64,000 nt of DNA from Parapusillimonas granuli (GTDB lineage: Bacteria; Pseudomonadota; Gammaproteobacteria; Burkholderiales; Burkholderiaceae_B), in contig NZ_JACCEM010000006.1 of NCBI RefSeq assembly GCF_013416525.1, forward strand, positions 186,001 to 250,000, given 5' to 3'. Shown piece by piece: positions 22,559 through 33,533 of this stretch. Position 1 is the stretch's first letter, and each line of letters starts with the position of its first letter. The position numbers and the translations under genes were made by a program. Under the pieces are notes generated by a model. The model saw only the letters and a list, made by a program, of their open reading frames with translations, had not been told where the DNA came from and did no database searches.

Positions 22559-23716
22559 ATGCGAATCGCCATTACCCGTCGTGTCTTGCGCAGCGCCGTC
22601 CTGGCTGTCGGGATGCTCTCCCTTGCCGGCTGCTCGATGTTCGCCGACAAGAATCCACGCTATGAACCCGCGCCCCTGACGGAATACGCGGCGGGCGTGT
22701 CGGCCTCCATCGCCTGGACCGCGCCCGTCGGCAGCGGGGGCGGCTACGGCTTCGCGCCGGCCGTGCTGGGCGACGCCGTCTACGCGGCCACGCCGGCGGG
22801 GCAGGTCGGCAAGCTCGACCTCGGCAGCGGCCGGGCGCTCTGGCAAACGACGCTGGACGGCGGCCTGACGGCGGGCGTGGGCAGCGACGGCAGCACCACC
22901 GCGGTCGCCGCCACGGGCGGAACCGTCATCGCCCTGAACGAGCAGGGCGCGGAAAAATGGCGCGCCCGCGCCAGCAGCGCCGTCGACATCCCGCCCGCCG
23001 TCGGCGCCGGCATCGTCGCCGTGCGCAGCAGCGACTACCGCATCCAGGCCTTCGATGCCGCCACGGGCGAATTGCGCTGGAGCCTCCAGCGGCCGGGCCC
23101 CGCGCTGGCGCTGAAGACCAGCATGCGGATGCTGGTGGTCGAAGGGCTGCTGATCGCCGGCCTGCCCAACGGCAGGCTGATGGCCATCAACGCCGCCAAC
23201 GGCATGGTCCAGTGGGAAGGCGCCGTGTCGCATTCCCAGGGGGCGACCGACCTCGAACGCATCAACGACGTGGTCGGCACGCCGCAGATCCAAGGCCCGC
23301 TGCTTTGCGGCGTGACCTACCAGGGGCGCATGGTCTGCTTCGACGTATCGCAGGGCGGCCGGCCGGTATGGGAACAGCGCTTCTCCAGCAAGACGGGCAT
23401 GGGCACCGACGGGCAGCATGCCTACGCCGCCGACCAGCGCGACATCGTCCACGCCTTCGGCCTGACCGACGGCCACGAGGTCTGGAAGCAGGAAGGCCTG
23501 CGCAATCGCCGCCTGACGGCGCCGGTCGTGGTGCCGCAAGCCGTGGCGGTGGGCGACTTCGAAGGCTATGTGCATTTCCTGTCGCGCAGCGACGGCAAGC
23601 TGCTGGGCCGCATTCAACTGGGCGGCGACGCCATCATGTCGCCGCTGGTCGCGACGCCGCGCGGCGTCGTCGTCCAGACCGGCAGCGGCAATCTGGTTCT
23701 GGTTGGTGTGAATTGA
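22559..23716 (+). CDS. bamB: Outer membrane protein assembly factor BamB
   Basis: BamB is a lipoprotein of the beta-barrel assembly machine. The 385-residue protein has a lipoprotein signal peptide with lipobox LAGC (acylated Cys at residue 22) and a run of PQQ/WD-like beta-propeller repeats (for example [38 protein letters not shown]). The ATG starts 3 bases after the yfgM stop. The 3' end overlaps the der start codon (TTGA). Confidence 0.95.
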   Translation: MRIAITRRVLRSAVLAVGMLSLAGCSMFADKNPRYEPAPLTEYAAGVSASIAWTAPVGSGGGYGFAPAVLGDAVYAATPAGQVGKLDLGSGRALWQTTLDGGLTAGVGSDGSTTAVAATGGTVIALNEQGAEKWRARASSAVDIPPAVGAGIVAVRSSDYRIQAFDAATGELRWSLQRPGPALALKTSMRMLVVEGLLIAGLPNGRLMAINAANGMVQWEGAVSHSQGATDLERINDVVGTPQIQGPLLCGVTYQGRMVCFDVSQGGRPVWEQRFSSKTGMGTDGQHAYAADQRDIVHAFGLTDGHEVWKQEGLRNRRLTAPVVVPQAVAVGDFEGYVHFLSRSDGKLLGRIQLGGDAIMSPLVATPRGVVVQTGSGNLVLVGVN

Positions 23717-25110
23717 ACAGCGTTTCCTTCAAGCCGGTCGTTGCCCTGGTCGGGCGCGCCAATGTGGGCAAGTCCACATTGTTCAACCGGATCACGCGCT
23801 CGCGGGCGGCGCTGGTGGCCGATTTCTCCGGCCTGACCCGCGACCGCCACTACGGCGAAGGCCGCGTCGGCAAGCACCCGTTCATCGCCGTCGACACCGG
23901 CGGCTTCGAGCCGGTCGCCAAGGACGGCATCCTGCTCGAAATGGCGCGCCAGACGCAGCAGGCCATCGCCGAATCCGACGTCGTCATCTTCCTGGTGGAT
24001 GCGCGCGCGGGCGTCAACGCGCATGACCACGAGATCGCCCGGCTGCTGCGCAAGACGGGCCAGCGGGTGTTCCTGGCGGTCAACAAGGCGGAAGGCATGC
24101 GCTATGACGCCGCCATTTCCGAATTCCACGAGCTCGGCCTCGGGCAGCCCTACGCCATATCGGCCTCGCACGGCGACGGCGTCGTCGAGCTGATCGAAAC
24201 CGCGCTGTCCTTTCTGGACGAGGCCGGCGAACCGGAAGAGCCCGAAGCCGACGCGCCCGCCGCGCCGCAGGAGGCCCCCGCGGCCGAACCGCCGGTCCAG
24301 CATCGCATCAAGCTGGCCATCGTCGGCCGGCCGAACGTGGGCAAGTCCACGCTCATCAATACCCTGCTGGGCGAAGAGCGCGTCATCGCCTTCGACATGC
24401 CCGGCACCACCCGCGACGCCATCGAGATCGATTTCGAGCGCGGCGGCACGCGCTACACCCTGATCGACACTGCCGGGCTGCGCCGGCGCGGCAAAGTGTT
24501 CGAGACCATTGAGAAATTCTCCGTGATCAAGACACTGCAGGCCATCGAGGCCTGCAACGTGGTGCTGCTGATGCTCGACGCCCAGTCGGAGATCTCCGAC
24601 CAGGACGCCCACATCGCGGGCTTCGTGCTCGAGACCGGCCGCGCGCTGGTGGTGGCGATCAACAAATGGGACGGCATCGACGCCGATCAGCGCGAACGCA
24701 TCCTGCGCGAATACGAGCGCAAGCTGCGTTTCCTGGCCTTCGCGAAAATGCATACCGTGTCGGCGCTGAACGGGCAGGGCGTCAATGCGCTGATCAAGTC
24801 GGTGAACGCCGCCCATGCGGCCGCTTTCGCCAAGCTTTCCACGCCCAAGCTGACGCGCGTGCTGCAGGCGGCCGTCGAGCAGCAGCCGCCGCCCCGCAAA
24901 GGCATATTCAGGCCCAAGATGCGCTATGCGCACCAAGGGGGGCAGAACCCGCCGCTCGTCGTCATCCACGGCAACGCGCTGGATGCGGTGCCGGACGCCT
25001 ACAAGCGCTATCTGGAAGCGCGTTTCCGGGCCGCGTTCAAGCTCGACGGAACGCCCTTGCGCATCGAATTCAAATCCTCCCACAATCCTTATGCAAAGGA
25101 AACACAGTGA
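23713..25110 (+). CDS. der: GTPase Der (EngA), TTG start
   Basis: Der is a two-domain GTPase needed for 50S assembly. The 465-residue protein has a first G domain with G1 GRANVGKS and G3 DTGG, a second with G1 GRPNVGKS, G3 DTAG and G4 NKWD, and a C-terminal KH-like domain ending near NPYAKETQ. The only start codon upstream of the first G1 after the frame opens beyond bamB is TTG at 23713, which overlaps the bamB TGA, so a non-ATG coupled start is inferred. The Pro normally seen in the first G1 (GRPNVGKS) is Ala here; Gly, Lys and Ser are intact. Confidence 0.93.
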   Translation: MNSVSFKPVVALVGRANVGKSTLFNRITRSRAALVADFSGLTRDRHYGEGRVGKHPFIAVDTGGFEPVAKDGILLEMARQTQQAIAESDVVIFLVDARAGVNAHDHEIARLLRKTGQRVFLAVNKAEGMRYDAAISEFHELGLGQPYAISASHGDGVVELIETALSFLDEAGEPEEPEADAPAAPQEAPAAEPPVQHRIKLAIVGRPNVGKSTLINTLLGEERVIAFDMPGTTRDAIEIDFERGGTRYTLIDTAGLRRRGKVFETIEKFSVIKTLQAIEACNVVLLMLDAQSEISDQDAHIAGFVLETGRALVVAINKWDGIDADQRERILREYERKLRFLAFAKMHTVSALNGQGVNALIKSVNAAHAAAFAKLSTPKLTRVLQAAVEQQPPPRKGIFRPKMRYAHQGGQNPPLVVIHGNALDAVPDAYKRYLEARFRAAFKLDGTPLRIEFKSSHNPYAKETQ

Positions 25111-26189
25111 GCCGTTTCTGGAGTGATCACGTCGCCGGGCTTTCGCCCTACGTCGCGGGCGAGCAGCCCAAGATCGCGAAGCTCGTGAAGCTGAATACCA
25201 ACGAAAACCCATACGGCCCCTCGCCCAAGGCGCTCGAGGCCATCCGGGAGGCAGTGGGCGACCGCCTGCGGCTCTACCCCGACAACGACAGCACGGCGCT
25301 GCGCGCCGCCATCGCGGAACACCACGGCGTAAAGCCGGACCAGGTGTTCGTCGGCAACGGCTCCGACGAAATACTCGCCCATGTCTTCAATGCCTTGTTC
25401 CGGCGCCAGGGCCGCATGCTGCTCATGCCCGACATCAGCTACAGCTTCTACAAGACCTACTGCCGCCTGTACGACGTGCCGGCCGAGCTGGTCCCGCTGG
25501 ACGACGATTTCGGCATCCGGCCGGAAGACTACGCGGCGGCCCGCCCGGCGCCCATCGCCGGCGTCATCGTCGCCAACCCCAATGCGCCGACCGGCCGGGC
25601 CTTGTCGCTGGAACAGATCGACGCCATCGCCGCCGCCCACCCCGACGCGCCGGTGGTGATCGACGAGGCTTATGTGGATTTCGGCGCGCAATCGGCGATC
25701 GCCCTGCTGGGGCGTCGCGACAACCTCGTGGCCATCCATACTTTTTCAAAATCGCGTTCGCTGGCCGGGCTGCGGGTCGGCTTCGCCATCGGGAGCGAGG
25801 AAATTATCGGCGGTCTCAACCGGGTTAAGGACAGCTTCAATTCCTATCCCCTGGACAGCCTGGCCCACGCAGGGGCCGCCGCCGCCATCCGGGACGTAGA
25901 ATATTTCGACCGTACCCGCCGCCTGGTCATGGCGACCCGGGCCGACTTGACGCAACGATTGGAAATTCTTGGCTTCAAAGTATTACCGAGCCAGGCCAAC
26001 TTCGTGTTCGCCTCGCACCCCGACCACGACGCGCGCGAGCTGGCCCTGGCCCTGCGCGCAGAAGGCGTCCTGGTGCGCCACTTCAGCCAGCCGCGCATCG
26101 ACCAATTCCTGCGCATTACCGTCGGCACCCCGGAAGAATGCGAACTTCTATGTGAAACCTTGGTCAAAATCCAGACGAAAACACATTAA
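25107..26189 (+). CDS. hisC: Histidinol-phosphate aminotransferase, GTG start
   Basis: This PLP enzyme of histidine synthesis converts imidazole acetol phosphate and glutamate to histidinol phosphate. The 360-residue protein shows [11 protein letters not shown], the [13 protein letters not shown] and VIDEAYVDF motifs, and the PLP lysine in [20 protein letters not shown] lies 7 bases before the GTG, which overlaps the der stop (GTGA). Some Alcaligenaceae carry a second hisC in the his operon; this one sits in the der-hfq region, so its role may be one of two paralogues. Confidence 0.95.
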   Translation: MSRFWSDHVAGLSPYVAGEQPKIAKLVKLNTNENPYGPSPKALEAIREAVGDRLRLYPDNDSTALRAAIAEHHGVKPDQVFVGNGSDEILAHVFNALFRRQGRMLLMPDISYSFYKTYCRLYDVPAELVPLDDDFGIRPEDYAAARPAPIAGVIVANPNAPTGRALSLEQIDAIAAAHPDAPVVIDEAYVDFGAQSAIALLGRRDNLVAIHTFSKSRSLAGLRVGFAIGSEEIIGGLNRVKDSFNSYPLDSLAHAGAAAAIRDVEYFDRTRRLVMATRADLTQRLEILGFKVLPSQANFVFASHPDHDARELALALRAEGVLVRHFSQPRIDQFLRITVGTPEECELLCETLVKIQTKTH

Positions 26190-26236
26190 AATTGCGGTGA
26201 CGCTACCCGACATCGACGTCTCGCTCCGTGCGCATT

Positions 26237-26274
26237 CAGGGAAAACCCTGTAAAGTATGCGTCTTAGCAAGACG
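26237..26274 (+). promoter_or_regulatory. Two small hairpins upstream of hfq
   Basis: CAGGG-AAAA-CCCTG (26237-26250) and CGTCTT-AGC-AAGACG (26260-26274) are perfect inverted repeats in the 120-bp hisC-hfq gap. A -10-like TAAAGT (26251-26256) lies between them, without a convincing -35. They may be an operator and a leader hairpin, or a target of Hfq autoregulation; the sequence does not decide. Confidence 0.4.
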
Positions 26275-26309
26275 TACCACCTTATAACAACACAATTGGA
26301 GCCTAGCCA

Positions 26310-26546
26310 ATGAGCAATAAAGGGCAAACACTACAAGATCCGTTTTTGAACGCGCTGCGCAAGGATCACGTGCCCGTGTCGATTTACCTGGTCAATGGGA
26401 TCAAACTGCAAGGGCAGGTTGAATCATTCGACCAATACGTCGTTCTTTTACGCAATACCGTGACGCAAATGGTGTACAAGCATGCCATTTCCACCGTCGT
26501 GCCGGCCCGTCCCGTCAATTTTCAAGTGGATGACTCTTCTGAATAG
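26310..26546 (+). CDS. hfq: RNA chaperone Hfq
   Basis: Hfq is the hexameric Sm-like protein that pairs small RNAs with mRNAs. The 78-residue protein has the conserved N-terminus ([29 protein letters not shown]), Sm1 and Sm2 including YKHAISTV, and only a short acidic tail. TTGGAG at 26297-26302 is a strong ribosome site. It heads the hfq-hflX-hflK-hflC block as in many proteobacteria. Confidence 0.98.
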   Translation: MSNKGQTLQDPFLNALRKDHVPVSIYLVNGIKLQGQVESFDQYVVLLRNTVTQMVYKHAISTVVPARPVNFQVDDSSE

Positions 26547-26573
26547 CCCAGTATTCATAGCCAGCCGCCGAAC

Positions 26574-26601
26574 GCCCGCCACGCGCCCCGCGTTGGCGGG
26601 C
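26574..26601 (+). terminator. Strong hairpin between hfq and hflX
   Basis: GCCCGCC-ACGCG (26574-26585) pairs with CGCGT-GGCGGGC (26589-26601) with one bulged T, giving a 12-bp stem with a 3-base loop, followed by ATTTCGTTT. It ends 20 bases before the hflX ATG. It is probably a partial terminator letting hfq be expressed above hflX-hflKC. Confidence 0.65.
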
Positions 26602-26621
26602 ATTTCGTTTGGGCGCGCCGC

Positions 26622-27719
26622 ATGAAGGCGCTCATCATCAGCGTCGATCTCGGCGATCTCGATTACCAGGCCCACGCGGAAGAATTCGCCATGCTGGCCA
26701 AGGGGGCCGGCGCCGACATCGTCGGCACCATCGTCGCGCGGCGATCCCGCCCCGACGCCGCCTATTTCATCGGTTCCGGCAAGCTCCAGGAAGCCGCCAT
26801 GGCGGCCGACGCCGCCGGCGCCGACATCATCCTGTTCGACCAGCCCCTGTCGCCGGCCCAGCAGCGCAATATCGAAAGGACGCTCAACCGCCGGGTGGTC
26901 GACCGCGTGGCCCTGATACTGGATATTTTCGCGCTGCGCGCCAAAAGCCATGAAGGCAAGCTGCAAGTCGAGCTCGCCCAGCTCCAGCATCTGTCCACCC
27001 GCCTCACGCGCATGTGGACCCACCTCGAACGCCAGCGCGGCGGGATAGGCATGCGCGGTCCGGGCGAGGCGCAGCTGGAAATGGACCGCCGCATGATAGG
27101 CGCCAAAGTCCGTTTGCTGAAAGAACGCCTGGCGCGGGTGCAGCGCCAGCGTACCACCCAGCGCCGCGCCCGCTCGCGCGGGGATACGCTGTCGGTTTCA
27201 CTGGTCGGCTACACCAACGCCGGGAAGTCCACGCTGTTCAACGCCCTGACGCGCGCCGGCGCCTATGCCGCCGACCAGCTCTTCGCCACCCTCGACACGA
27301 CGACCCGCCGCATCTGGATCGAAGGGGCGGGCCAGGTCGTGATCTCCGATACCGTGGGTTTCATCCGCGACCTGCCGCCCACGCTGATCGCCGCCTTCCG
27401 CGCCACCCTCGAGGAAACCGTGCAGGCCGACCTGCTGCTGCACGTGGTCGACGCGGCAAGCCCGCAGCGGGAGGAGCAGATCGCCGAGGTGGAAAAGGTC
27501 CTGGCGGACATCGGCGCCGACGAGATCCCGACGATTCTGGTGTATAACAAAATCGACTTGGCAGGATATGAACCCCGGGTCGAACGTAACGAACATGGTA
27601 CGATTGCACGAGTTTTTGTCAGCGCCTCGGAGCGCTTGGGTCTAGATGGATTGCGTGGGGCAATCGTCGAATCTGGTCAAATCGCGGGAAACAATGCGTT
27701 TAATGTCGAAAATATTTAA
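26622..27719 (+). CDS. hflX: Ribosome-rescue GTPase HflX
   Basis: HflX is a GTPase that splits stalled ribosomes after heat stress. The 365-residue protein has the N-terminal HflX domain, the Gly-rich linker GGIGMRGPGEAQLE followed by a helical arm, and the G domain with G1 GYTNAGKS (196-203), G3 DTVGF and G4 NKID. The upstream ribosome site is poor. The 3' end overlaps hflK by 17 bases or more depending on the hflK start. Confidence 0.94.
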   Translation: MKALIISVDLGDLDYQAHAEEFAMLAKGAGADIVGTIVARRSRPDAAYFIGSGKLQEAAMAADAAGADIILFDQPLSPAQQRNIERTLNRRVVDRVALILDIFALRAKSHEGKLQVELAQLQHLSTRLTRMWTHLERQRGGIGMRGPGEAQLEMDRRMIGAKVRLLKERLARVQRQRTTQRRARSRGDTLSVSLVGYTNAGKSTLFNALTRAGAYAADQLFATLDTTTRRIWIEGAGQVVISDTVGFIRDLPPTLIAAFRATLEETVQADLLLHVVDAASPQREEQIAEVEKVLADIGADEIPTILVYNKIDLAGYEPRVERNEHGTIARVFVSASERLGLDGLRGAIVESGQIAGNNAFNVENI

Positions 27720-29013
27720 TTTGAATGATCCCGGTTGGGGAAGGGGCGGCAACAACGGCGGTTCCGAACCCCCCCGCCAGCCCAACAAGGGCGATGGTCC
27801 TCCCGATCTGGATGAAGTCTGGCGCGATTTCAACAACCGCCTGGGCGCGCTGTTCGGGCGCAAGCCCAGGCGTGGCGGAAACCGCTACGGCGGCGGGGGC
27901 GACGGCCCCGGCATGGGCGTGCCGCAACTGCCCAAAGGCTCGCCCAAGCTGGTGGCCGTCATTCTCGTGCTGCTGGTGGGGCTGTGGCTGGCCAGCGGCT
28001 TCGTCATCGTGCAGGAAGGGCAGGTGGCGGTCGTCACCCGTTTCGGCCAGTACACCAAGACCTTGTCTCCCGGCCTGCAGTGGCGCGTTCCCTACCCGAT
28101 CGAAGATCACCAGACCGTCAATATCGCCCAGCTGCGTACCTTCGAAGTCGGTTTCCGCGGCAATGCGCGCAACAAGGTCCTGCCCGAAGCCCTCATGCTC
28201 ACCACCGACGAGAACATCGTCGACCTGCAATACGTAGTGCAATACCGCCTGATGCCCAACGGCGCACCCGACTATCTGTTCAAGACCAGCCAGCCGGACG
28301 AATCCGTCCGTCAGGCGTCCGAAACCGCCATGCGCGAAATCGTCGGCAAGAAGCCCATGGACTTCGTGCTGTACTCGGGGCGTACCGAAGTCGCGACCGA
28401 AGTGCAGCGCCTGGCCCAGAGCATACTCGACCGCTACCAGACGGGCATCCAGATCAGCACGGTGGCCATCCAGAACGTGCAGCCGCCCGAGCAGGTGCAG
28501 GCGGCCTTCGACGACGCCGTCAAGGCCGGCCAGGACCGCGAGCGCCTGATCAACGAAGGCAACGCCTATTCCAACAAGGTCCTGCCCGAGGCGCAGGGCC
28601 AGGTGGCCCGCATGCTGCAGGAGGCCGAAGGCTACCGAGCCAAGATCATCGGCGACGCCGAAGGCGATACCTCGCGCTTCAGCAGCATCGAAGCCGAATT
28701 CGCGAAAGCGCCCGACATCACGCGCGAGCGCATGTATTTGTCGACCATGCAAGACATCCTGCAGAGCACCAGCAAAATCATGATCGATTCCGAGGCCAGC
28801 AACAACATGCTTTATCTGCCCCTGGACAAAATCATGCGCCAGGCGGCCGGCGACCAGGCCGGCTTCAGCTCCTCCGTCGAAAGCAGCGCCGCCGCGGCGG
28901 CCGCGGCCCAGCAGCCCTCCAAGCCCGTGACGCCGGCGCGCCCGCCGGCGCGCAGCACGGCGCCCGGCGGCTCGGGCGGCAACTCGCTTTTGGTCAGCCC
29001 GTATTCCCGCTAG
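27703..29013 (+). CDS. hflK: FtsH modulator HflK
   Basis: HflK forms with HflC the prohibitin-like membrane complex that controls the FtsH protease. The 436-residue protein has a Gly-rich cytoplasmic N-terminus, a transmembrane helix (LVAVILVLLVGLWLASGFVI), the SPFH/Band 7 domain beginning VQEGQVAVVTRFGQY, and an Ala/Pro-rich tail. I start it at the ATG at 27703 (MSKIFNLNDPGWGRGG); ATG at 27694 is an alternative 3 bases after GGGAA. Both lie within hflX. Confidence 0.93.
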   Translation: MSKIFNLNDPGWGRGGNNGGSEPPRQPNKGDGPPDLDEVWRDFNNRLGALFGRKPRRGGNRYGGGGDGPGMGVPQLPKGSPKLVAVILVLLVGLWLASGFVIVQEGQVAVVTRFGQYTKTLSPGLQWRVPYPIEDHQTVNIAQLRTFEVGFRGNARNKVLPEALMLTTDENIVDLQYVVQYRLMPNGAPDYLFKTSQPDESVRQASETAMREIVGKKPMDFVLYSGRTEVATEVQRLAQSILDRYQTGIQISTVAIQNVQPPEQVQAAFDDAVKAGQDRERLINEGNAYSNKVLPEAQGQVARMLQEAEGYRAKIIGDAEGDTSRFSSIEAEFAKAPDITRERMYLSTMQDILQSTSKIMIDSEASNNMLYLPLDKIMRQAAGDQAGFSSSVESSAAAAAAAQQPSKPVTPARPPARSTAPGGSGGNSLLVSPYSR

Positions 29014-29022
29014 GAGGCCGCG

Positions 29023-29916
29023 ATGCAACGTTTCTTTCCTGTTTTAATCGGCCTGGTCATCGTCCTGGCGGTACTTTCTTCTTGTGTGTTCGTCGTGCGC
29101 GAGCGCGACGCGGTCCTGGTGTTCGCGCTGGGCGAAGTGCGTGAAACCGTCACCACGCCCGGACTCTACTTCAAGTTCCCGCCGCCCTTCGAAAACGTGG
29201 TGCGCCTGGACAAGCGCCTGCAAACCATCGAAACCAACGATCCGGAACGCATCCAGACGGCGGAAAAAAAGAACCTGCTGATCGACTCCTTCGTGAAATG
29301 GCGCATCTCCGATCCGCGCCTGTTCTACGTCACCTTCGGCGCGAACGACCGCGCCGCGGTCGAACGCCTGCAGGCCCAGATCCGCGATGCGCTGAACGCC
29401 GCCGTCAACATCCGTACGGTCAAGGAAGTGGTGTCCAACGAGCGCGACACCATCATGCGCGAAATCCTCAACAACGTGGCCGATCGCGCCAAGCCGCTGG
29501 GCGTGGAAGTGATCGACGTCCGCCTGCGCCGCATCGATTTCGCGCCCGAGATCTCCGAATCGGTCTACCGGCGCATGGAGGCCGAGCGCAAGCAGGAAGC
29601 CAACCGCCTGCGCGCCACCGGTACCGCCGACAGCGAACGCATCCGGGCGCAGGCCGACCGCGAGCGCCAGGAACTGCTGGCCAAGGCCTATGCCCAGGCG
29701 CAGCAGATCAAGGGCGAGGGCGACGCCCGGGCCGCCGGCCTGTACGCCGACGCCTACGGCAAGAATCCCGAGTTCTATTCCTTCTACAAGAGCCTGGAAG
29801 GATACCGGGCGGCCTTCGCCGGCCAGGGCGACGCCCTGGTCATCAGCCCCAAGTCCGAGTTCTTCAAGTACTGGGGGCAGGCCGAAGGCCAGGCGCAGCC
29901 AGTCCCGCAGCGTTAA
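29023..29916 (+). CDS. hflC: FtsH modulator HflC
   Basis: This is the partner of HflK. The 297-residue protein has an N-terminal signal anchor (FPVLIGLVIVLAVLSSCVFVV), then a SPFH domain (VRERDAVLVFALGEV) with the conserved LIDSFVKWRISDP and a C-terminal Glu/Arg-rich helix. TAGGAGG, which includes the hflK stop, is its ribosome site. A terminator hairpin follows 24 bases after the stop. Confidence 0.95.
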   Translation: MQRFFPVLIGLVIVLAVLSSCVFVVRERDAVLVFALGEVRETVTTPGLYFKFPPPFENVVRLDKRLQTIETNDPERIQTAEKKNLLIDSFVKWRISDPRLFYVTFGANDRAAVERLQAQIRDALNAAVNIRTVKEVVSNERDTIMREILNNVADRAKPLGVEVIDVRLRRIDFAPEISESVYRRMEAERKQEANRLRATGTADSERIRAQADRERQELLAKAYAQAQQIKGEGDARAAGLYADAYGKNPEFYSFYKSLEGYRAAFAGQGDALVISPKSEFFKYWGQAEGQAQPVPQR

Positions 29917-29940
29917 GGGCGGGGCGCCGCAGCCACAGGC

Positions 29941-29961
29941 AAGGCCGCCGATCGCGGCCTT
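29941..29961 (+). terminator. Terminator after hflC
   Basis: AAGGCCGC (29941-29948) and GCGGCCTT (29954-29961) form a perfect 8-bp stem with a 5-base loop, followed by a weak T-rich stretch (GTTTCACTTATT). Confidence 0.7.
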
Positions 29962-29963
29962 GT

Positions 29964-29992
29964 TTCACTTATTCGGCCCGATCGTTTATACT
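29964..29992 (+). promoter_or_regulatory. Candidate promoter in the hflC-hisZ gap
   Basis: TTCACT (29964-29969), 17 bases, then TATACT (29987-29992, 5 of 6). The start would be near 29999, followed by the terminator-like hairpin at 30022-30058 before hisZ. Confidence 0.5.
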
Positions 29993-30021
29993 ATCGCGTA
30001 AGTTTTGTTTACCTTTACCGC

Positions 30022-30058
30022 AAGCGACTTGGCGGGCTTACGCCCCAGGTCGCTTTTT
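30022..30058 (+). terminator. Strong terminator-like hairpin before hisZ
   Basis: AAGCGACTTGG (30022-30032) pairs with CCAGGTCGCTT (30045-30055), one G-T pair included, and the stem can extend past a bulged C. It runs into TTTTTGTTT. It looks like an intrinsic terminator, yet it sits 41 bases before hisZ and just after a promoter. This suggests an attenuator, or the end of a small RNA of about 60 bases. Confidence 0.65.
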
Positions 30059-30098
30059 GTTTGGCAATTTTCGTTCGCATTGCATATTTCAGGACTGA

Positions 30099-32646
<2,548 letters not shown>

Positions 32647-32667
32647 CGGACGCTCAAGGTGCCGCAC

Positions 32668-33210
32668 ATGAGTCAGCCTTCGAGCACGGACAGGGATCTC
32701 TGGGTCAGTTGGGACGAATACCACGGCCTCATCGAGCGCCTGGCGCTGGAAATCCACGCGTCCGGCTGGCGGTTCGACAAGATCGTCTGCCTGGCGCGCG
32801 GCGGGGTGCGCGTGGGGGACGTCCTGTCGCGCATCTTCGATCTGCCTTTGGGCATTCTCGCCACGAGCAGCTACCGGGAGGCGGCGGGCACGCAGCAGGG
32901 GCAGCTGGACATCGCCCAGTTCATCACCATCACTCGCGGCACGCTCGACGGCCGGGTGCTGCTGGTGGACGACATGGTGGATACGGGAATGACGTTCAAC
33001 CGCGTGCGGGATCATCTGCTGTCGCAGTTTCCGGCGATCACGGAACTGCGGACGGCGGTGCTGTGGTGGAAGGGGCATTCGCAGGCGACGCCGGATTATT
33101 ACGTGGAAAAACTGCCGACCAACCCTTGGATCCATCAGCCGTTCGAAGACTATGACAGCCTGCGGCCGCATCAGCTCGAGGCCTGGATACGCAAGGGGCG
33201 GCGCAGCTGA
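32668..33210 (+). CDS. Phosphoribosyltransferase-domain protein
   Basis: The 180-residue type I phosphoribosyltransferase fold has the PRPP-binding loop [13 protein letters not shown] at about residues 97-109 and an N-terminal [20 protein letters not shown] typical of Gpt/Hpt-like proteins. The substrate base cannot be told: it resembles the xanthine/hypoxanthine group that often follows purA in this family, suggesting purine salvage. The ATG at 32668 has AAGG 8 bases before it; a GTG at 32659 is the alternative. Confidence 0.85.
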   Translation: MSQPSSTDRDLWVSWDEYHGLIERLALEIHASGWRFDKIVCLARGGVRVGDVLSRIFDLPLGILATSSYREAAGTQQGQLDIAQFITITRGTLDGRVLLVDDMVDTGMTFNRVRDHLLSQFPAITELRTAVLWWKGHSQATPDYYVEKLPTNPWIHQPFEDYDSLRPHQLEAWIRKGRRS

Positions 33211-33253
33211 TCGCGCAATGCTTTTGGGGCCTGCCCCCACAGCCATGCTTTCA

Positions 33254-33262
33254 TGCTAAAAT
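33254..33262 (+). promoter_or_regulatory. Extended -10 promoter of rpsU-dnaG
   Basis: TGCTAAAAT (hexamer 33257-33262) lies 58 bases before rpsU and is identical to the element before ndk. No -35 of quality is seen. Confidence 0.6.
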
Positions 33263-33320
33263 CCCAGGTTGTCATTCGATATTTCCAACCTTTTTTTACT
33301 CAACCAGGGCTCAAGAATAC

Positions 33321-33533
33321 ATGCCTATCGTTCGTCTGAAAGAAAACGAGCCGTTTGAAGCCGCACTGCGCCGCTTCAAGCGCACCATCGAAAAAATCGG
33401 CCTTCTGACCGAGCTGCGCTCGCGCGAATTTTACGAGAAGCCCACGGCCGAACGTAAGCGCAAGCATGCGGCAGCCGTCAAGCGCCACTACAAGCGCATC
33501 CGCAGCCAACAACTGCCTCCGCGTCTGTATTGA
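33321..33533 (+). CDS. rpsU: 30S ribosomal protein S21
   Basis: The 70-residue protein matches S21 over its length ([36 protein letters not shown]), ending in a basic tail. It opens the macromolecular synthesis operon rpsU-dnaG-rpoD. In Bordetella a GatB/YqeY gene usually lies between rpsU and dnaG; here the stop is followed at once by the dnaG start. Confidence 0.98.
   Translation: MPIVRLKENEPFEAALRRFKRTIEKIGLLTELRSREFYEKPTAERKRKHAAAVKRHYKRIRSQQLPPRLY

Noticed and set aside
30061-30089. Promoter TTGGCA-16/17-CATATT just before hisZ
   Set aside because: It would start transcription within a few bases of the ATG and exclude the AGGA ribosome site, so a leaderless hisZ would be required. Too weak to call.
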